From Virgibacillus sp. AGTR (GTDB taxonomy: Bacteria; Bacillota; Bacilli; Bacillales; Amphibacillaceae): DNA of 45,496 bases. The notes under the pieces are model-generated. The model saw nothing but the letters and a program-made list of their open reading frames with translations, searched no databases and was not told the DNA's origin. Position numbers and translations under genes: made by a program. Position 1 is the first letter of the stretch; each line of letters opens with the position of its first letter. Below are positions 23,509 through 30,693 of the stretch, one piece after another. Location of the stretch: the NCBI RefSeq assembly GCF_016919725.2, contig NZ_JAJERH010000035.1, forward strand, positions 1 to 45,496, in the 5' to 3' direction.

Positions 23509-24150
23509 TTAAAATGAACTAAAATCAATTCCATTCAGCATATATGTAAGTACGGTCAGTACCAGCAAATATCCCGCCATGGTCCAATACAAATCAAACT
23601 TTGGTTTGTTGATATGTACAAGGAAAAGATAAATATGGATGACTCCATACAACATTAGTGCAAAAACGTAGGTAATTACAAACAAGTCTATCATTAGAAA
23701 TCCAAAAAAGCAGATAACCAAGCAGAAAATAGCAGCAAATGGAATGTTTACGACAGCGTACTTTGTAAGTAATTCGCGGTGAGAGAATTTTGCATTCCCC
23801 AGAAACTTCAATAACATAAATAGAGAGACATAGCCTGCTGCAAAAGTAATAATCCAGGAAAGAGTCCCAGTTATTAAAAACATAATTCCAATCTCTGTAA
23901 ACATACTCAATAAGCCATCGAATCCAAACTTAAAGAATAAAAAGTTACATAAACCTATGATAATTGAAAGTATTAACAGTATGAGGATACTCGTTTCAAT
24001 TCCAATGATATGATTCGACTTCACTACAGAATGTGGTCTTATAATGGCATCCTTTAGTATACCTTTCGTTTCATTTAAACTCTTACCAAAATCAAAGTTT
24101 ATTTTGCTTTTTTGCTCCTCAGGTTCGTCAAAATTTTTGTCATTATCCAT
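23509..24150 (-). CDS. Yip1-family membrane protein
   Basis: The 213-aa protein has a charged N terminus (MDNDKNFDEPEEQKSK), a short helical region (LNETKGILKDAIIRPHSVV) and five membrane spans, the arrangement of bacterial Yip1/DUF1282 proteins. Function is unknown. AGAAGGAG precedes the ATG at 24150. It has no operon partner and lies between repeat copies I and J. Confidence 0.7.
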   Translation of the reverse strand: MDNDKNFDEPEEQKSKINFDFGKSLNETKGILKDAIIRPHSVVKSNHIIGIETSILILLILSIIIGLCNFLFFKFGFDGLLSMFTEIGIMFLITGTLSWIITFAAGYVSLFMLLKFLGNAKFSHRELLTKYAVVNIPFAAIFCLVICFFGFLMIDLFVITYVFALMLYGVIHIYLFLVHINKPKFDLYWTMAGYLLVLTVLTYMLNGIDFSSF

Positions 24151-24263
24151 CGTTTCACTCCTTCTATTAATTTACATACATTCATATTAAATCAAATTTA
24201 TAAAACTACCTATCTATGCTCCGCCTCCTTTGCTGCTCATTCTTATATTACGATAATTTATAT

Positions 24264-24286
24264 GAAAGTTTCAATTTATCCCGCAT
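24264..24286 (+). repeat. Structured repeat copy J, junction fragment
   Basis: GAAAGTTTCAATTTAT followed by CCCGCAT equals the right end of one repeat unit joined to the left end of the next, as in the tandem array. Only the junction remains, suggesting a former tandem pair here. The stretch is short, so chance is possible. Confidence 0.45.
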
Positions 24287-24381
24287 GGGTTTTATGCTGA
24301 AAGGCTACTTGGCAACTACCTGTTTGCGGAAGCGCTTTTCTATTATAAATTTCGGATAATCCTTGGGCTGGTGATTAGTGT

Positions 24382-25077
24382 CTACGCCTCCATTAACGTA
24401 AGTTTTCCACCATGATAACAATAGTAATGTTCAGCTTGAAGACTTTTAATTTTATTCAAAGATTGTTCCGCTTTCTCAATATGTAAACAGAAGTGTGGAT
24501 TAGCGATAACTAATTCTTGATTTTCTTTAACAGCTGCATCACCTGTAATGACACTTTTTAAACTCGGAATATATAATGAAATGTGACCCGAAGTATGCCC
24601 TGGCGTTGCTATTATTCGACATTTGTTATCTAAAATCATATCTCCATCCTGGACTTTTTCATCAATTGGAACATGCTTTAAATTCTTTAATTGCTGTATA
24701 AACCATTTGCCAAATTCCATCTCTTCTTCTGGCATATTTTCTAGCTTTTGTTCTGCTTGAATCAATCTCTCTGACTTCATTTCACCACTAATATATTTTG
24801 CTTCAAGGTCACTAGCTATAATGTTAATCCAAGGATATTTTTCCTTGAAATCGTATAAGGACCCTATATGATCATCATCATAATGTGTAATGATGATACG
24901 CTTTAAATGCTTCATTTCATATCCATGTTTTAAAATTTCATTTTCTATTAAACGTAAAAAGCCTGTATACCCTGTATCAATCAAGGTTAATTCATTATTT
25001 GATATAAGTAAGCTGGGATAAATATAATTGTTTTGTCCATTAAATTCAAATTTAATTGGTAATTCTTTTATCTTCAT
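24382..25077 (-). CDS. MBL-fold metallo-hydrolase
   Basis: The 231-aa protein has the metal motif THYDDDHIGS (H-x-D-D-D-H, the second His replaced by Asp), then ATPGHTSGHISLY, SVITGDAA and a C-terminal CYHGG. The replaced ligand is seen in several MBL subgroups with altered metal or substrate use. The substrate is unknown. GGAGG precedes the ATG at 25077. The YqfO-like gene lies 55 bases upstream on the same strand, suggesting a two-gene operon. Confidence 0.8.
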   Translation of the reverse strand: MKIKELPIKFEFNGQNNYIYPSLLISNNELTLIDTGYTGFLRLIENEILKHGYEMKHLKRIIITHYDDDHIGSLYDFKEKYPWINIIASDLEAKYISGEMKSERLIQAEQKLENMPEEEMEFGKWFIQQLKNLKHVPIDEKVQDGDMILDNKCRIIATPGHTSGHISLYIPSLKSVITGDAAVKENQELVIANPHFCLHIEKAEQSLNKIKSLQAEHYYCYHGGKLTLMEA

Positions 25078-25132
25078 CTTTCTACCTCCGTTTGTCTTAA
25101 AAATCTAGTGAATGATTATGTTACCAAACGAT

Positions 25133-25483
25133 TTATCCATGCTTTCTTGTTTCAAATGCTTCGGTTACTTGCACGACTGGTTCATCCCAAGGATGATTAG
25201 GGTAAATGCCTTCTTCAATTACTTTTAATAATAAATGCTTATCTCTAGGAATAGAAAATTCTAACTTAAACGACGTTACTTGCTTCCTTTCTCCTATATC
25301 TCCCTCTGTTGGCATAGAATTTTTTGAAGGGACAAATTGCTCTATACCATCATTTGAATGCCAAGCTACGTTTTTATAGTTTCCATAAATTAAATCATCA
25401 ACATGTAACACACCTACTAATACTCTATCCAAAGATTCTGGAACCACATAAGTATGTATTCTATATATTGGCACTAATTTCAC
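25133..25483 (-). CDS. YqfO/CutA-like small protein
   Basis: The 116-aa protein contains RIHTYVVPESLDRVLVGVL, then GNYKNVAWHSNDGIEQFVP, EGDIGERKQVTSFKLEFSIP and a final NHPWDEPVVQVTE. This order of motifs resembles the PII/CutA-like domain inserted in YqfO/NIF3 proteins (GNY...F.P...GE...E..I). A free-standing copy may bind a metal or small ligand, but this is inferred from fold similarity only. It starts at GTG with GGGAGG upstream. Confidence 0.55.
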   Translation of the reverse strand: MKLVPIYRIHTYVVPESLDRVLVGVLHVDDLIYGNYKNVAWHSNDGIEQFVPSKNSMPTEGDIGERKQVTSFKLEFSIPRDKHLLLKVIEEGIYPNHPWDEPVVQVTEAFETRKHG

Positions 25484-25598
25484 AAATTTCTTCCTCCCAA
25501 TACCTTTTTTAAAAGTTAAGAAAGTATAAAATTAGTGCAATGACTGCGTTAAGCGAAGTAGTTATTTTGAAATGTTTGATGTATATTGGCAATGCTCC

Positions 25599-25712
25599 GA
25601 CTAATTACTTCGCTTTCGGCGGGCACGGCCTCAACTAACTTTGCAAAGAAGAACACGTTGCAAAGTGGATTTTCGGCTCGCGCTAATCCCGCAGGAGTCT
25701 ACGTAATTAGTC
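25599..25712. repeat. GC-rich nested palindromic element (first copy)
   Basis: Three nested inverted pairs are visible: GACTAATTA/TAATTAGTC at the ends, GCGGG/CCCGC inside, and ACTTTGCAA/TTGCAAAGT at the centre. The string CTTCGCTTTCGGCGGGCACG ... CCCGCAGGAGTCTACG is one I recall from dispersed intergenic elements of alkaliphilic and halophilic Bacillaceae. No protein is encoded. Confidence 0.7.
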
Positions 25713-25862
25713 TCCGCTATGCGAAGGTGCAACAATTCTTGTCATAAGTAATAGGTTGACTTTTTTTACAATGGGTAAAGTGAAAATCGCTATCCGTGAG
25801 TATAAAAGCAGCTGTGTTACTTCATGCTAGCGTTGTAGAGCCTGATAATAGCGAAGGCCGGC

Positions 25863-25965
25863 CACTTCAACTCCTGTGGGAAATGTTTGACCTAAAGATC
25901 CACTTTTTTGAGCGGGTTTTGCTAAAAAAGTTAGCTGAGGGACAAACCCCACGGAAAGGGAAGTG
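25863..25965. repeat. GC-rich nested palindromic element (second copy, inverted)
   Basis: CACTTC/GAAGTG and GTGGG/CCCAC are nested at the ends; AACTCCTGTGGG and CCCCACGGAAAGGGAAG are the reverse-complement counterparts of the first element's ends, in degraded form. A 71-codon open frame across this stretch is an artefact. Confidence 0.6.
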
Positions 25966-26054
25966 GGCAGCCGGAGTGGTGGTCAAGCAAGCAGTAGCTA
26001 TTATTACATAATAGCTACTAGAGGAAGCGTAAATCTGAGCATGTAGTGATAAGG

Positions 26055-26080
26055 ACTGAGCGAATTTTGCTCAGTTATTC
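26055..26080 (+). terminator. Hairpin with weak T tail
   Basis: ACTGAGC and GCTCAGT (26055-26075) form a 7-bp stem followed by TATTC. No gene precedes it closely. Confidence 0.4.
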
Positions 26081-26099
26081 TAAATAATACCCTTTTTAT

Positions 26100-26271
26100 C
26101 CCATATATAACTGGCGGTAATACTCCCACTTCAAGTAACCAATAGGGATAGGGGTGGGATCGACTGCCAGTAAATGTTCGATTAGTTCTAGGGACTTTAG
26201 GTCATACCCTTGTGGTACTAACCAACCCTGGGGGATGAACCAAACCTCCACGGATTGAAGTTTTACTTTAT
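26100..26271 (+). repeat. Structured repeat copy K
   Basis: A full-length copy between TTTTTAT and TACTTTAT. CTGGCGGT pairs with ACTGCCAG through one G-U, and CCCAC with GTGGG. The middle CTTTAGGTCATACCC is intact; the second hairpin is partly decayed. Confidence 0.85.
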
Positions 26272-26457
26272 CATATTCTTTCTCTCCATATAGCTAGTCA
26301 TGCATAGGTTAATTCTATAAGTATTATTATGCTCTTACAAGATTTCCTTTTTTAAAATAGGAAGCTGCGATAATCAATACGCAAATTCATCATTTCTATA
26401 ATCTGTGTGTATGTTTTGAAACTTTGCTTCTTTTTAGAAATAATCTAAGTCCTGTAT
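26272..26457. other. AT-rich intergenic
   Basis: Nothing is recognised between repeat copy K and the cat terminator. Confidence 0.35.
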
Positions 26458-26486
26458 AAGAAAAGGGCTGCTAATTACCAGCCCAT
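26458..26486 (-). terminator. Terminator of the cat gene
   Basis: On the minus strand GGGCTG and CAGCCC form a hairpin followed by TTTTCTTA, about 30 bases after the stop codon. Confidence 0.8.
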
Positions 26487-26516
26487 TACGTCATTTAATA
26501 TGAAAAATATAGTGGG

Positions 26517-27167
26517 TTATAGCCACTCTTTACACTCGTCAGCTAATCGCTGTAATTCGTTAAAGAATTGACTAGCGTGATATCCATCGCAAACAGCATG
26601 ATGGACTTGTATTGAAATAGGTAAAAATAATTTATCTCCCTGATTAAAATACTTACCTCCTGTAATGATTGGTAGTAAGAATGTACCATCATTAAAGATA
26701 TTTAAGTTAAAACCTGTAAAACTAGTCCAAGGGATGCAAGAAATAGGAATTGCGTTTTTAGGCGTTTGTTTTTTTGCGCTTATCTCCTTTACATTGCCAT
26801 AAAGCTTCATATCCTGTTGATAGTTTTTATAAAAGGGATAGAAGTTTACTTCGTATGCTGTCCATATAGTAGAAAACGTTTTATCCTCGTTATGAAATAT
26901 AGTATAGCTTGGTATCATCTGATCCCAAAATCCCAGTCTTCCTTTTTCATCCAAACAGGTTCTAAATTCAACTTGACAATTAACGACCTTAGTAACCATA
27001 TAGATAAAAACAGGATAAAACTTAATATTCATTTCATGAGTTTTTGCTAATAACCTTGTAATATCTATATTTGCAGTCATGCTGAACGTACATCTAGTAT
27101 GATTTAAAAAATGTTCAAAATAAGGTTTTCTTTCCCAAGTATTTATATCAATTACATTAAATGTCAT
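26517..27167 (-). CDS. catA: Type A chloramphenicol O-acetyltransferase
   Basis: The 216-aa enzyme transfers acetyl from acetyl-CoA to the 3-hydroxyl of chloramphenicol. It has the family length and motifs: FNVIDINTWERKPYFEHF at the start, SIQVHHAVCDGYH with the catalytic histidine (189-195 HHxxxDG), and PWTSFTGFNLN. Expression is probably drug-inducible, because a nine-codon leader and a stem-loop covering the ribosome site precede it. No mobile-element genes flank it, so it may be a chromosomal resident like those of other bacilli. Confidence 0.93.
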   Translation of the reverse strand: MTFNVIDINTWERKPYFEHFLNHTRCTFSMTANIDITRLLAKTHEMNIKFYPVFIYMVTKVVNCQVEFRTCLDEKGRLGFWDQMIPSYTIFHNEDKTFSTIWTAYEVNFYPFYKNYQQDMKLYGNVKEISAKKQTPKNAIPISCIPWTSFTGFNLNIFNDGTFLLPIITGGKYFNQGDKLFLPISIQVHHAVCDGYHASQFFNELQRLADECKEWL

Positions 27168-27176
27168 AGTTTATAT

Positions 27177-27209
27177 GCCTCCTAAATTTTTTGAATAAAT
27201 TTAAGAGGC
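27177..27209 (-). promoter_or_regulatory. Translational attenuator hairpin of cat
   Basis: Read on the minus strand, GCCTCTTAAATTT and AAATTTAGGAGGC form a 13-bp stem (one G-U) around a 7-base loop. The right arm contains AGGAGG, the cat ribosome site. The left arm overlaps the last codons of the leader peptide, so a ribosome stalled there would open the stem and allow cat translation. Confidence 0.85.
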
Positions 27210-27230
27210 AATCTTCACGGTTCGCTTCAT
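27201..27230 (-). CDS. cat leader peptide MKRTVKIAS
   Basis: A nine-codon frame with AAGGGTGAG upstream ends inside the left arm of the attenuator. It resembles the cat-86 leader as I recall it (MVKTDKISS) in length and at Thr4, Lys6, Ile7 and Ser9. In known cat genes chloramphenicol stalls the ribosome near codon 6 of such leaders; the same mechanism is inferred here. Confidence 0.8.
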   Translation of the reverse strand: MKRTVKIAS

Positions 27231-27735
27231 TACTCACTCACCCTTATATAATGTTATTTATTATTGGTAATATATAACAAAATTAAATAAATGTACACCC
27301 TCTAAATAAAATAGATTTATACTTTATCATTTGATGGTAGAAAAAATTAAAATAGTGTAGCGTTTGAAGCTGTACGGATACCTAATTTTGTTATATCAGT
27401 AAATATTCTATTGGTTTGGTATTAACTCATTCTAATTATGTTTGCTTCGTATAGTAAGTAAGTGTGATCTAACGTTCTTCAACGAATAATCTATTTGTAG
27501 AGTAGTTTTTTATTCTGAAATATACACTTAATATAATCTGTATTACTAAATATCGATCAGTTTACATTAAACCCTAAGAGGTCTATGGAAGAAATTAACG
27601 GTTAGTAGCTGTTTTTTCTTGTAATAGGCTGCTTTTTTAAAAAAGTTAAATTGATGTAAAATTAACAAAAAATTGCAGGAAAATAAGGATACGTATAGAA
27701 GTAGTATGTATATTGAAAAAAAAGGAGGTAACAAG
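27231..27735. other. AT-rich intergenic between cat and a small secreted protein
   Basis: About 500 bases without a gene. It must hold the cat promoter on the minus strand (possibly TTGTTA, 18 bases, TAACAT, ending near 27250) and the promoter of the secreted-protein gene on the plus strand. Short T-rich hairpins near 27597-27640 could be terminators but are weak. Confidence 0.4.
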
Positions 27736-28137
27736 ATGTATAAAATTTTATTTTCCCTGCTGCTAGTAACTGTTATATCCGTTGTGGCTTTTGGAAACAC
27801 GTCACATGCCTCTGAAGCTATTACTAAGGATGATGTAACTCTCTTGAAAACATTCGGACCATACAAGTTTAAAACAAAAGATGGTAAGTGGGACGGAAAA
27901 GTAGTAGTACCCTCTGGTGGTGCAGACGTTACGGTAACTGTAAGGAATTTGAATTTTTATGGAGAACCATTGGTGCGTTTATGTAATGCTTCATCGGGAA
28001 ACTGTACAGGTTTTGGTCCATTAAGGCAGCCACTGCTAACTAGAACTTTTACTAATATGTTACCCGGAACCTATTATGGAGATGTAGTTACTGGTGTGGT
28101 AACATCTAGTGGTACCATAAGCTTTGATGTTAGATAA
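27736..28137 (+). CDS. Small secreted protein, 133 aa, unknown family
   Basis: A clear Sec signal peptide (MYKILFSLLLVTVISVVAFG, cleavage likely after SHA or SHAS) is followed by a mature domain of about 105 residues rich in beta-type sequence. It has two cysteines close together (LCNASSGNCTG) that may form a disulfide. I recognise no family. AAAGGAGG lies before the ATG at 27736. It could be an exported surface or toxin-like protein, but nothing in the sequence proves a role. Confidence 0.7.
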   Translation: MYKILFSLLLVTVISVVAFGNTSHASEAITKDDVTLLKTFGPYKFKTKDGKWDGKVVVPSGGADVTVTVRNLNFYGEPLVRLCNASSGNCTGFGPLRQPLLTRTFTNMLPGTYYGDVVTGVVTSSGTISFDVR

Positions 28138-28330
28138 AAGGTGCTTGGATAGATTAAAACAAATGAAAGTTGCATACGGATTTATATGATTGATGTGCAT
28201 TGAATATAGTGCCCTTTCCTTGGTTGGAGGGGGTGTCCTTTTTATCTTGGAATACTTTTTTCATCGTGATGGTAACACTGATATTGAGGTCAACATCTTC
28301 CTAAGATCACCAGCTGGTAACGCTCATAAA
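28138..28330. other. Intergenic
   Basis: No gene is seen between the secreted-protein gene and the minus-strand terminator. Confidence 0.35.
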
Positions 28331-28355
28331 TAAAAAACCCTCCATAAAAAGGAGG
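28331..28355 (-). terminator. Intrinsic terminator (minus strand)
   Basis: On the minus strand CCTCC and GGAGGG close a hairpin followed by TTTTTTA. It would end transcripts from the metalloprotease gene after they cross repeat copy L. Confidence 0.75.
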
Positions 28356-28509
28356 ATGAAAGGGAAGGAAATAATAAAATGTGGAATAAATAATCTTGTA
28401 CATTAGTCTACGTAAAAAGCTGAGATTGTGTTTGGGATATATTAATCATTTTTTGCAAAAAAGAATGGATGGTTGAAATGTACCAATAGCATGGAAGCTT
28501 CTACTTTGT

Positions 28510-28689
28510 CTTGCATATAACTGGCAGTAAGACCCCACTTCCAGCAAAAAAGTGAAACCAATATGGATAAGAGGGGATCAACTGCCAGTAAATGTCCGAT
28601 TGGTTCAAAGGCCTTTAGGTCATACCCTTGTGGCACGAACAATCAGTGGGTTATAAACAAAACTCCCACGGATTGAAGTTTTACTTTAT
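28510..28689 (+). repeat. Structured repeat copy L, overlapping a gene stop codon
   Basis: A full-length copy with intact CTGGCAGT/ACTGCCAG, CCCC/GGGG, loop string AACCAAT and its complement ATTGGTT, and CAATCAGTGGG/CCCACGGATTG with one mismatch. Its right end TTTTACTTTAT overlaps the last two codons and the stop of the minus-strand metalloprotease gene. Confidence 0.9.
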
Positions 28690-29310
28690 TTCTTCGTTCA
28701 CCGCTATATCTCTCCAATATGTGTATGGTCCATTACTTGTTAAAATTGCATTTTTCGGTACTTGTTTAAGTATGAGTAAAAGATTAAGAATGTCGACGGA
28801 CGATGCCATTGCATTTAGGATTATCAGAAATTTTAATGCTGGTGTTAGGAGTCCTAGCATACCTAATAGCAGTGGCGCAATTATGGAAATAGTGATGAAC
28901 GGAGCAATGGTGATTAGGATATATCTTGATTTTACGATCTCTTCCTCTGTTATTACAAACCCCCCGAATAACGTTAAACCTAGATATGTTTTATCTGATG
29001 TAATAAAATGTGGTATGAATATCAAATGAAAGATTTCGTGAAGTATTAAAAGAAGGATTAGTATAAAAATAATAGGAACGTTAATAGTTAGTGAGATTTT
29101 GTCTGCTGTCAGTCCAAACTCATGAAAGGATATAGTGGAAAAGATATGTATGACCCCAATAGAGAGAATTGCAGCTACCATCATCAACGGAATAGATAAC
29201 AAAATAGCATGGCATAAATGTTTAGGTTCTCTCATTGGAACCCATCCCTTTTTTATTAAATCTATGTGTAAATGTGGGTTGCTTTTTGGCAAGTTGTTTC
29301 TTATTTTCAT
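28681..29310 (-). CDS. DUF3267-like membrane metalloprotease
   Basis: The 209-aa protein has a zinc-protease motif LHEIFHLIF (His91, Glu92, His95) inside the second of four membrane spans, and a late Asp (SVDILNLLL) that may be the third ligand. This matches DUF3267 proteins, which resemble site-2-type or M50-like peptidases. The substrate is unknown. The stop codon TAA and the preceding Ile-Lys codons coincide with the terminal TTTAT region of repeat copy L, so insertion of the repeat probably reset the C terminus or occurred exactly at it. Confidence 0.75.
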   Translation of the reverse strand: MKIRNNLPKSNPHLHIDLIKKGWVPMREPKHLCHAILLSIPLMMVAAILSIGVIHIFSTISFHEFGLTADKISLTINVPIIFILILLLILHEIFHLIFIPHFITSDKTYLGLTLFGGFVITEEEIVKSRYILITIAPFITISIIAPLLLGMLGLLTPALKFLIILNAMASSVDILNLLLILKQVPKNAILTSNGPYTYWRDIAVNEEIK

Positions 29311-29412
29311 TTGATTCCCTCATTTAGAATTCTTTTAATATAATAGAAGGTAAGCTTTTATGTAGCAGGTTTGCAGGAGAGATGACAGTGCTTGTCTAAG
29401 AAATATCTTTAT

Positions 29413-29591
29413 CCCGCATATAACAGGCAGTAAGCCCTCACTTCAAGCAATAAAGTGAAACCAATATGGATAAGTGGGGGATCGCCTGCCAGTAATGTCC
29501 GATTGGTTCAAAGCCTTTAGGTCATACTCTTGTGGTACGAACAAGCGGTGGGGGATAAACAAAACCCCCACTGCCTGAAGTTTTACTTTAT
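29413..29591 (+). repeat. Structured repeat copy M
   Basis: A full-length copy between TTTAT ends. CCCTCACTT pairs with AAGTGGGGG through one T-G pair. The second hairpin is CAAGCGGTGGGGG/CCCCCACTGCCTG, where a T-A pair of other copies is replaced by G-C and an A-T by G-T. AACCAAT and ATTGGTT are both intact. Confidence 0.9.
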
Positions 29592-29730
29592 GCTGTATTA
29601 CGATTCCGCGGGTAGAGGTGAAGCTTCCTCCTAAGAAAAACGCTCAAAGCAGGACCTACCTTTTCTCCAGCAAGGAGTGTATAGTTCAGTTTCAGTAGCT
29701 AGATAACCTTCTAGGACAGCCCTATTGGTT
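29592..29730. other. Intergenic
   Basis: A short GC-richer stretch (CCGCGGGTAGAGG near 29612) may be a remnant of the GC-rich elements. Nothing else is recognised. Confidence 0.35.
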
Positions 29731-30267
29731 TTACATGGAATCTGATTTTAGTTTAGAGTATAAATGAAGGTCGATGTACCTTTCATCATACTTTTCATAT
29801 TGTCTAAGGGTACCCTCTAACGTAAAGTGAAGCTTTTCTACTAGTTTAATAGAATTATGGTTATCAGGTTCAATCTTAGCTTCGATGCGATTAAGATTAA
29901 ACGAATCAAATCCAACCGTAAGCAATTTAGAGATTGCCTCTGTGGCGTAGCCCTTCCCCCAAGATTCCTTTGCTAATTCGTAGCCAATCTCCGCCTTTTC
30001 ATTTTCCTGATCTAACGAATTAAAACCACATGAGCCAATAATTTGATTTGTTGCTAATTCAATAATTGTATAGCGAATAGCTTTATTATCCTCATACAGC
30101 TTATTTAGAAAATGAATCATATCTTGTGCTTGGCTTTCATCAGTAAAACTAGTTATATTCATGAATTTAGTCACTTCAGGATCGGACCAAATGTTGAATA
30201 AACTGGCTGCATCATTTGTTTCCATTTTTCGTAAACATAGTCTATCCGTGATTAAGTTGGTAATCAA
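29731..30267 (-). CDS. GNAT N-acetyltransferase, RimJ/RimL type
   Basis: The 178-aa enzyme shows the GNAT acetyl-CoA fold: TDRLCLRKMETNDAASLF at the start, IIGSCGFNSLD, AEIGYELAKESWGKGYATEA (pantetheine-binding loop) and NHNSIKLVEKLHF. The subgroup acetylates ribosomal-protein N termini or, more often, small amines; the target is unknown. It starts at TTG, six bases after GGAGGGG. It stands alone, flanked by intergenic regions on both sides. Confidence 0.88.
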   Translation of the reverse strand: MITNLITDRLCLRKMETNDAASLFNIWSDPEVTKFMNITSFTDESQAQDMIHFLNKLYEDNKAIRYTIIELATNQIIGSCGFNSLDQENEKAEIGYELAKESWGKGYATEAISKLLTVGFDSFNLNRIEAKIEPDNHNSIKLVEKLHFTLEGTLRQYEKYDERYIDLHLYSKLKSDSM

Positions 30268-30488
30268 TACTTACCCCTCCAATTTATTTATACTATGGGC
30301 TATAAATATTGATAGCTGCGCATCATTCAGTCCCTTCTTGCGTTGAAATTAATTCGATTATACAAGGTTTAAAAAAGTAAGTAAATAGCAACATTAATAT
30401 GTTGCTGCTAGATAAAACCTATTCTAGATATTTAAGCTATCGTGAGAAAAGTAAGCGAGGTCGCTTTAGAATGTTGAGGAAGTAGGCA
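30268..30488. other. Intergenic with small hairpin
   Basis: AGCAACAT/ATGTTGCT near 30387-30406 forms an 8-bp hairpin without a T run. Nothing else is recognised. Confidence 0.35.
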
Positions 30489-30548
30489 ATGGAATTAATG
30501 AAAAAAGTAAAAATAGAGTACAGTGCACATCACAACCTTGGCTTGTAA
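30489..30548 (+). CDS. Possible 19-aa peptide before a terminator
   Basis: The frame MELMKKVKIEYSAHHNLGL has GAGGAAG six bases before the ATG and is followed 16 bases later by a strong terminator. It could be a genuine microprotein, the coding part of a small RNA, or the first codons of a truncated gene. No family is recognised. Confidence 0.3.
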   Translation: MELMKKVKIEYSAHHNLGL

Positions 30549-30564
30549 GAACAGAACAATATCC

Positions 30565-30603
30565 TTCACCTAACTAGGAAAGCTAGGTGAAAGACATTTT
30601 TTT
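30565..30603 (+). terminator. Intrinsic terminator
   Basis: TTCACCTA and TAGGTGAA (30565-30591), then a run of seven T ending at 30603. Plus-strand orientation implies a short transcript from the 30.4-30.5 kb region. Confidence 0.75.
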
Positions 30604-30693
30604 CTAATTGCTACAGAAGGCCATTGACTCCTTAGGAGTTTTGTTGTGTCCTTAGCATACACTAAGATTTTCTCATTAGGTCAAGCGAATGAA

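Noticed and set aside
25796-26011. 71-codon plus-strand frame
   Set aside because: It runs across the second GC-rich palindromic element, with no ribosome site and no recognisable domain.
28442-28642. 66-codon minus-strand frame
   Set aside because: It lies within repeat copy L and its flank and has no ribosome site.
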